Origin: Solirubrobacteraceae bacterium
GTDB lineage: Bacteria > Actinomycetota > Thermoleophilia > Solirubrobacterales > Solirubrobacteraceae
NCBI GenBank assembly: GCA_024710825.1
Contig: JANJUA010000198.1
Span: 1 to 10,135 of the forward strand
Direction of reading: 5' to 3'
DNA length: 10,135 nt
Below the pieces are notes generated by a model that saw only the letters and a program-made list of their open reading frames with translations, had not been told where the DNA came from and did not search any database. The position numbers and the translations under genes were made by a program. Positions 5,090 through 10,135 of this stretch are shown here, one piece after another (position 1 is the first letter of the stretch; each line of letters opens with the position of its first letter).

Positions 5090-8000
5090 ATGGAAGCCAG
5101 CGCGCCACAGAACCCCCTCACCACCGATTTCCAGGCCGGTGAGGCCCTGCGCGTCCGCCGGCTCTTCACCACCCCCGGCGTGCACCCGTTCGACTCGGTC
5201 GACTGGGAGGTCCGTGACGCGCGCATCGGCCACGGCGACAAGGTCGCCTTCGAGCAGCGCGACGTCGAGTTCCCGAAGTCGTGGTCGCAGAACGCCACGA
5301 ACATCGTCGCCCAGAAGTACTTCCGCGGCCAGCTCGAGTCGCCGACGCGCGAGCGCTCCGTCAAGCAGATGGTCTCGCGCGTCGCGGGCACGATCGCGGA
5401 CTGGGGTCGTGCCCGCGGCTACTTCGCGACGGCGGACGACGGGGACTCCTTCGAGGCCGAGCTGACGTACATCCTGCTGCACCAGATGGCGGCGTTCAAC
5501 AGCCCCGTCTGGTTCAACGTCGGCTTCGAGGAGCAGCCGCAGTGCTCCGCGTGCCAGCCGGCGCACGCCCTGATCTCTACCCCCGCCGGCATGGTCCCGA
5601 TGGGCGATCTCGTGGCCGACGACCAGGTCGGTCGCGAGGTCTACGACGCCAACGGCGTGACCCGGATCGTCGCCACCAAGGCCAACGGCCGCAAGCGCGT
5701 GCTGCGGGCGACGCTCGCCAACGGCAGCTTCGTCGAGGCCACACCGGACCACGTCGTCAAGGCGGTCGATGAGCGGCGCCAGGCCCCGCGGTGGCTGCGC
5801 ATGGACGAGCTCCAGCTCGGGATGCGGATGCATCTGCATCCCCATCGCGCGAAGGTCGCTGCTCCCGCGCTCGTGCCTGCCGGCGCCGGGAGGCTCGAGC
5901 TCGACGACGAGATGCAGTCGACCGTCGATCCCGTGCGCGTGGCCGAAGCGGCCCTTGCGGGATGGTTGCAGGCGGACGGGTTCGTCGGGCAGTACGACCA
6001 CGGCACGAACCGGTCGCTGACCATCGAGTTCCAGGTTGCCGACCAGGCCGAGTACGACTGGGTGATGGCCAACCTCGACGTGGCCCTGCCGAACGTGCAT
6101 CGGAAGGTGCGCGACGCCGACACCAAGCAGACGCGCGTTCAGCGCATCCGGCTCTACGGCGAGGTGGTGCGCGACTTCGTCGAGCGGTGGGGCCTGCTCG
6201 CGCGCGGGACCGACATGCGCGTTCCCGGCCAGCTGTTCACGGCCGACCATGACGAGATCGCCGCCTACCTCCGCAGCATCTTCCAGGCCGACGGCTACGT
6301 CACGGTCGGCCGCCGGAACGGCGAGCAGAACGGCCGCGTCGGGTTCGCGGTCATCGGCGAGCGATGGAGCGAGGACGTCCAGTTGCTCCTCGGCGTGCTC
6401 GGGATCTACTCGCGGCGCATCCGCAAGCGTGAGTCGCGCCACGACCGCCATGACCTGCACGAGGTGGCGATCAGCATCGGCTCGGAGCGCGCGCGCTTCG
6501 CCGAGCTGGTCGGCTTCGTCAGCGAGCGCAAGCAGCAGCGGCTGCTCGAGTCGCTCGAGCTGCGCAACCCGAAGCGCTGCCCGGACCTCCGCGAGGAGCG
6601 CATCGTCGCCATCGAGGACCTCGGCGAGATGGAGGTCTTCGACATCCAGACCGAGTCCGGCGAGTACCTCACCAACAACGTCGCCGTGCACAACTGCTTC
6701 ATCCTCTCGGTCGAGGACACGATGGACTCGATCCTCGACTGGAACACGCGCGAGGGGCGCATCTTCCGCGGCGGCTCCGGCTCGGGCATCAACCTCTCGA
6801 AGATCCGCGGCTCGATGGAGCCGCTGAGCAAGGGCGGCACCGCCTCCGGCCCGGTCTCCTTCATGCGCGGCGCCGACGCATGGGCCGGCACGATCAAGTC
6901 CGGCGGCAAGACGCGCCGCGCGGCGAAGATGGTCGTGCTCGACGTCGACCACCCGGACATCGTCGAGTTCATCGAGTGCAAGGCGAAGGAGGAGGACAAG
7001 GCCGACGCCCTCGCGCGCGCGGGGTTCGACATGTCGATCGACGGCGACGGCTTCACGTCGATCCAGTACCAGAACGCGAACAACTCGGTGCGCGTCACCG
7101 AGGCGTTCATGCAGGCCGTCGAGAGTGACGGCGAGTGGAACACCATCGCCCGCCAGGACGGCAGGGTCGTCGAGACGCTTCGCGCGCGTGACGTGATGGA
7201 CAAGATCGCGGCGGCGGCCTGGCGCTGCGCGGACCCGGGCGTCCAGTACGACACGACGATCAACCAGTGGCACACGTGCCCCAACTCGGGGCGCATCAAC
7301 GCGTCGAACCCGTGCTTCCCGGGCGACGCCCGCGTCCACACCACCAAGGGCCTGCTGCCGTTCGCCGAGCTCTGCGACCGCTGGCAGGCCGGTGAGACCG
7401 ACATCGAGGTCTACACCCACCGCGCGACGGCGGGCGAGAACGGCTCCGCCCCCCGGGCCAAGGGCGAGGGCGTCGTCGCCTCACAGCCCGTGCGCGTGAT
7501 GCAGACCGGGGTGAAGCCGATCGTGCGCCTGCGCTTCGCCAACGGGCAGGAGCTGCGCTGCACGCCGAACCACAGGCTGTGGACCCTCAACCGCGGCTAC
7601 GTTGCCGCGGAGGACCTGACCGCCGACGATCGCGTCCTGTTCTCCGACGCGGCCACGCCCGCCTCGGCGGCAGCCTGGGAGCTGCCCGTAGCGGTGGCCG
7701 CGCCGGCGCGCTCGTTCTCGCGCGGCGGCTCGGTGATCGAGCGCGACCTGCCGCGCACTTGGAGCGAGGGGCTCGGCGAGCTCCTCGGCCATCTCGTCGG
7801 CGACGGCGCGGTGACCGACTCGTCGAGCGTCTGGGTCTACGGCGGCGACGACGTCGCCGATGGGCTGGACGGCTCGCACGCCGGCCTGCTCGCGGAGCTG
7901 GTGGGCGGAGCCTCGCGCCAGGAGATGGACAACGGGACCGTCCAGCTGCGCGTCGGAAGCGGCGCGGTGCGCGAGCTGCTGGGCGGTCTCGGCGTGACGA

Positions 8001-10135
8001 CGGCCCGAGCCCACGACAAGCGCGTGCCGGCGAGCGTCTTCCAGGCGCCGACGGAGGTCCAGTCGGCCTTCCTGCGAGGGCTGTTCGGCGCCGACGGCTG
8101 CGTCGCCCGCATCGAGGGCGGCGGCAAGGCGACCCGCTACGTCGGCCTCGGCAGCCGCTCGCGCGCGCTGCTGGGCGACGTCGGCCGCCTGCTTGCCGCG
8201 TTCGGCATCCGCGCCACCATCTACCGCGTCACGGACGGCGACAAGCCGAGCTTCGGCTACACGCGCAAGGACGGCACCGAGGTCGAGTACGCCTCACGCG
8301 AGGGCTTCGACCTGCGGATCTCCGGCAGCGACCTCGAGCGGTTCGCCGAGGCGATCGGCTTCTCGACGCCGCGCAAGGAGGCCGCGCTGGGCAGCCTGCT
8401 GGGCACCACCCGGCGTTACCGCACGAAGGCCGGCTCCGCGCTTGTGTCGCGCGAGGCAGACGGCCAGGAGGTCGTCTACAACCTGACCGAGCCGCTGCAT
8501 CACTCCTACGTGGTCGACGGCGTCGTGGTCGCGAACTGCAGCGAGTACATGCACGTGGACGACTCGGCGTGCAACCTGGCGTCGCTGAACCTGATGAAGT
8601 TCCGTCGGCCCGACGGCTCCTTCGACGTCGAGCGGTTCGAGCACTCGGTCGACATCATCTTCCTGGCGCAGGAGATCGTCGTCGGCCCGTCGAGCTACCC
8701 GACCGAGGAGATCGGCGCGAACGCCCGCGCGTTCCGGCAGCTCGGCCTCGGCTACGCGAACCTCGGTGCGTACCTGATGAGCAACGGCATGCCGTACGAC
8801 TCCGACGAGGGCCGCGGCGTCGCGGCCGCCATCACCGCGCTCATGACGGGGCGCGCGTACCTCGGCTCGGCGCGCATCGCCGGGGCGATCGGACCGTACG
8901 AGCGCTACGCGGAGAACCGCGAGCCCCACAACGCGGTGATGCGGATGCACCGCGATGCGTCCTACGCGATCCCGGACCGCTTCTGCGCCGACGGCGAGCT
9001 GCTGGAGGCGGCGCGCACGGCATGGGACGAGGCGGTCGCCGTCGGCGAGGTCAACGGCTACCGCAACGCGCAGGCGACGGTGCTCGCCCCGACCGGCACG
9101 ATCTCGTTCCTCATGGACTGCGACACGACCGGCGTCGAGCCGGACTTCTCGCTGGTCAAGTACAAGGAGCTCGTCGGCGGCGGGCAGATGACGATCGTCA
9201 ACCGCACGATCCCGATGGCGCTGCAGACGCTCGGCTACTCCGAGGAGCAGATCGAGCAGATCGAGGCGTACGTCGACGAGCACGGCACGATCGTCGACGC
9301 GCCCGGCCTGGACCCCGAGCACCTGTCGGTGTTCGACGTCGCCGTCGGCTCGCGGGCCATCTCGCACCTGGGCCACATCAAGATGATGGGCGCGGTGCAG
9401 CCGTTCATCTCCGGCGCGATCTCGAAGACCGTCAACATGCCGCAGGACGCCACGGCCGAGGACATCGCCGACGCCTACACGCAGGCGTGGAAGCTGGGCG
9501 TCAAGGCGCTGGCCATCTACCGCGACGGGTCGAAGACCGCGCAGGCGCTGCGCACCGACGCGCAGATGGGCAAGGACGCGCCGGTGACGGTCGTGGAGGG
9601 CTACACGCAGGAGCAGCTCGACGAGGCGGTCGCCACGGCGGTCTCCGAGGTGCGCGCCCAGCTCGGCCCGAAGCGCCGCAAGATGCCGCGCGAGCGCAAG
9701 TCGATCACGCACAAGTTCTCGCTCGGCGGCCACGAGGGCTACATCACGGCCGGCATGTACGAGGACGGCACGGTCGGCGAGATCTTCCTCACCGACATCG
9801 GCAAGGAGGGCTCGACGCTGCGGGGGATGATGAACTCCTTCGCGACGACCGTGTCGATCGCACTCCAGTACGGGGTGCCGCTCGAGACGCTCGTGGAGAA
9901 GTTCTCCTACATGCGCTTCGAGCCGGAGGGGATCACGCAGAACCCGGAGATCCCGTTCGCGAAGTCGATGCCGGACTACATCATGCGCTGGCTCGCGTCG
10001 CGCTTCTGCTCCGAGGACGTGCAGGAGGAGCTGGGCATCATGACGCCGGCCGTCCGCGCGAGGAAGCAGGCCGAGGACGCGGGCACGAGCATCGGCTCCG
10101 ACACCGCCGGCCCGCCGCAGCCCGCGGCCGCCGCC
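5090..10135 (+). CDS. nrdJ: adenosylcobalamin-dependent (class II) ribonucleotide reductase precursor with two inteins, 3' end outside the window
   Basis: One unbroken frame of 1682 codons runs from ATG 5090 to the window edge. Removing two inteins leaves 893 residues that read continuously as NrdJ, which reduces ribonucleotides to deoxyribonucleotides with coenzyme B12 as radical source, without needing oxygen. The N-terminal part has TTPGVHPFD, FNSPVWFNVG and, after splicing, CSACFILSVED. Then come GGSGSGINLS, MRGADAWAGTIKSGG, NPCSEYMHVDDSAC and APTGTIS. By homology with E. coli NrdA and Thermotoga NrdJ, the mature catalytic residues are Cys155 and Cys372 (redox pair), Asn359, Cys361 (thiyl radical) and Glu363. 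The Cys361-Cys372 spacing of 11 matches the Thermotoga enzyme. A C-terminal TSCPD-like region (GGHEGYITAG) is present; the cysteine-rich tail is expected beyond the window. No nrdR gene is visible. The promoter, operator-like repeat and hairpin upstream suggest regulated expression. Confidence 0.96.
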   Translation, partial: MEASAPQNPLTTDFQAGEALRVRRLFTTPGVHPFDSVDWEVRDARIGHGDKVAFEQRDVEFPKSWSQNATNIVAQKYFRGQLESPTRERSVKQMVSRVAGTIADWGRARGYFATADDGDSFEAELTYILLHQMAAFNSPVWFNVGFEEQPQCSACQPAHALISTPAGMVPMGDLVADDQVGREVYDANGVTRIVATKANGRKRVLRATLANGSFVEATPDHVVKAVDERRQAPRWLRMDELQLGMRMHLHPHRAKVAAPALVPAGAGRLELDDEMQSTVDPVRVAEAALAGWLQADGFVGQYDHGTNRSLTIEFQVADQAEYDWVMANLDVALPNVHRKVRDADTKQTRVQRIRLYGEVVRDFVERWGLLARGTDMRVPGQLFTADHDEIAAYLRSIFQADGYVTVGRRNGEQNGRVGFAVIGERWSEDVQLLLGVLGIYSRRIRKRESRHDRHDLHEVAISIGSERARFAELVGFVSERKQQRLLESLELRNPKRCPDLREERIVAIEDLGEMEVFDIQTESGEYLTNNVAVHNCFILSVEDTMDSILDWNTREGRIFRGGSGSGINLSKIRGSMEPLSKGGTASGPVSFMRGADAWAGTIKSGGKTRRAAKMVVLDVDHPDIVEFIECKAKEEDKADALARAGFDMSIDGDGFTSIQYQNANNSVRVTEAFMQAVESDGEWNTIARQDGRVVETLRARDVMDKIAAAAWRCADPGVQYDTTINQWHTCPNSGRINASNPCFPGDARVHTTKGLLPFAELCDRWQAGETDIEVYTHRATAGENGSAPRAKGEGVVASQPVRVMQTGVKPIVRLRFANGQELRCTPNHRLWTLNRGYVAAEDLTADDRVLFSDAATPASAAAWELPVAVAAPARSFSRGGSVIERDLPRTWSEGLGELLGHLVGDGAVTDSSSVWVYGGDDVADGLDGSHAGLLAELVGGASRQEMDNGTVQLRVGSGAVRELLGGLGVTTARAHDKRVPASVFQAPTEVQSAFLRGLFGADGCVARIEGGGKATRYVGLGSRSRALLGDVGRLLAAFGIRATIYRVTDGDKPSFGYTRKDGTEVEYASREGFDLRISGSDLERFAEAIGFSTPRKEAALGSLLGTTRRYRTKAGSALVSREADGQEVVYNLTEPLHHSYVVDGVVVANCSEYMHVDDSACNLASLNLMKFRRPDGSFDVERFEHSVDIIFLAQEIVVGPSSYPTEEIGANARAFRQLGLGYANLGAYLMSNGMPYDSDEGRGVAAAITALMTGRAYLGSARIAGAIGPYERYAENREPHNAVMRMHRDASYAIPDRFCADGELLEAARTAWDEAVAVGEVNGYRNAQATVLAPTGTISFLMDCDTTGVEPDFSLVKYKELVGGGQMTIVNRTIPMALQTLGYSEEQIEQIEAYVDEHGTIVDAPGLDPEHLSVFDVAVGSRAISHLGHIKMMGAVQPFISGAISKTVNMPQDATAEDIADAYTQAWKLGVKALAIYRDGSKTAQALRTDAQMGKDAPVTVVEGYTQEQLDEAVATAVSEVRAQLGPKRRKMPRERKSITHKFSLGGHEGYITAGMYEDGTVGEIFLTDIGKEGSTLRGMMNSFATTVSIALQYGVPLETLVEKFSYMRFEPEGITQNPEIPFAKSMPDYIMRWLASRFCSEDVQEELGIMTPAVRARKQAEDAGTSIGSDTAGPPQPAAAA
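5552..6694 (+). mobile_element. intein 1 of NrdJ with LAGLIDADG homing endonuclease (381 residues)
   Basis: The insertion splits the conserved string CSA|CFILSVED. It starts with Cys1 (CQPAHALIST) and ends VAVHN, followed by Cys+1, a standard class 1 arrangement. Block B is TPDH at 64-67, block F is EVFDIQT at 361-367, and penultimate His380 and terminal Asn381 are intact, so self-splicing is expected. Two endonuclease motifs, LAGWLQADG (135-143) and LRSIFQADG (240-248), keep the metal-binding acidic residues Asp142 and Asp247. A working homing nuclease cutting intein-free nrdJ alleles is therefore plausible. The +1 residue is the redox-active cysteine of the reductase (mature Cys155). By hand count, 23 of 381 codons end in A or T (6%), against about 1% in the last extein, a sign of separate origin. 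Boundaries are exact to the codon because the exteins rejoin without gap. Confidence 0.95.
7313..8536 (+). mobile_element. intein 2 of NrdJ with LAGLIDADG homing endonuclease (408 residues)
   Basis: The insertion splits NASNP|CSEYMHVDD. It starts with Cys1 (CFPGDARVHTT) and ends VVVAN, followed by Cys+1. Block B is TPNH at 84-87; block F is LTEPLHHSYV at 391-400. The usual penultimate histidine is Ala407, while terminal Asn408 and the block F histidines (396/397) are present. Inteins with this change can splice, the block F histidine helping asparagine cyclisation. The endonuclease motifs LLGHLVGDG (157-165) and LRGLFGADG (254-262) keep Asp164 and Asp261. Residues about 21-65 form an extra loop in the N-terminal splicing region, rich in Gly, Ala and charged residues. 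The +1 cysteine is the thiyl-radical cysteine (mature Cys361), so splicing is required for catalysis. About 20 of 408 codons end in A or T (5%), again above the flanking exteins. The low sequence resemblance to intein 1 suggests independent arrival. Confidence 0.94.

Noticed and set aside
4928..7420. A very long open frame on the minus strand opposite nrdJ (and another at 8294-9733)
   Set aside because: They lie antisense to a clearly real gene. Their products are rich in Arg, Asp, Ala and Val with no domain signature, typical of mirror frames in GC-rich DNA.
5552..8536. Insertions in nrdJ read as ordinary extra domains or as assembly chimeras
   Set aside because: Both begin with Cys, end with Asn before Cys, contain splicing blocks A, B, F and G, and carry paired LAGLIDADG motifs. 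The exteins rejoin exactly, so inteins explain them fully.

Overview
The window is very GC-rich and almost entirely coding, with nearly every codon ending in G or C. The organism is probably a high-GC Actinomycetota member. The ribonucleotide reductase closely resembles actinobacterial NrdJ proteins as I remember them. A thermoleophilian/Solirubrobacterales-type genome would fit, but that rank is an inference from style and not something the sequence proves. The genes are mainly housekeeping. I see no tRNA, rRNA, CRISPR array, transposon or prophage gene.

Left part (1-2862): the 3' part of a PHP-domain phosphoesterase gene overlaps, through GTGA, the start of uppP (undecaprenyl-diphosphate phosphatase, lipid carrier recycling). 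uppP runs tail-to-tail into a minus-strand FAD-linked oxidoreductase gene. The two TGA stops sit on opposite strands of a single 8-bp palindrome.

Middle (2935-4882): the DNA polymerase III delta-prime gene (holB, minus strand) and thymidylate kinase (tmk, plus strand) stand head to head only 24 bp apart. Two TANNNT -10 elements on opposite strands share two base pairs in that gap, and both are placed for leaderless or almost leaderless mRNAs. tmk is followed after 7 bp by a small one-helix membrane protein of unknown function.

Right half (4883-10135): a 207-bp spacer carries a good vegetative-type promoter, a perfect 14-bp inverted repeat over its -10/start region, and a leader of about 150 nt with an 8-bp hairpin. 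It leads into nrdJ, the adenosylcobalamin-dependent (class II) ribonucleotide reductase gene, which runs off the right edge. This gene is the highlight. It contains two in-frame inteins of 381 and 408 residues, each with a two-motif LAGLIDADG homing endonuclease. The first lies directly before the active-site redox cysteine and the second directly before the thiyl-radical cysteine, so unspliced protein cannot be active. Removing both leaves 893 residues of a continuous NrdJ. The C-terminal tail, which normally carries a cysteine-rich module, lies outside the window.

Functionally, tmk (dTMP to dTDP), nrdJ (dNTP precursors) and holB (clamp loader) all serve DNA replication. I found no wholly new multi-gene system. 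The most notable features are the twin active-site inteins, the overlapping divergent promoter and the structured nrdJ control region.
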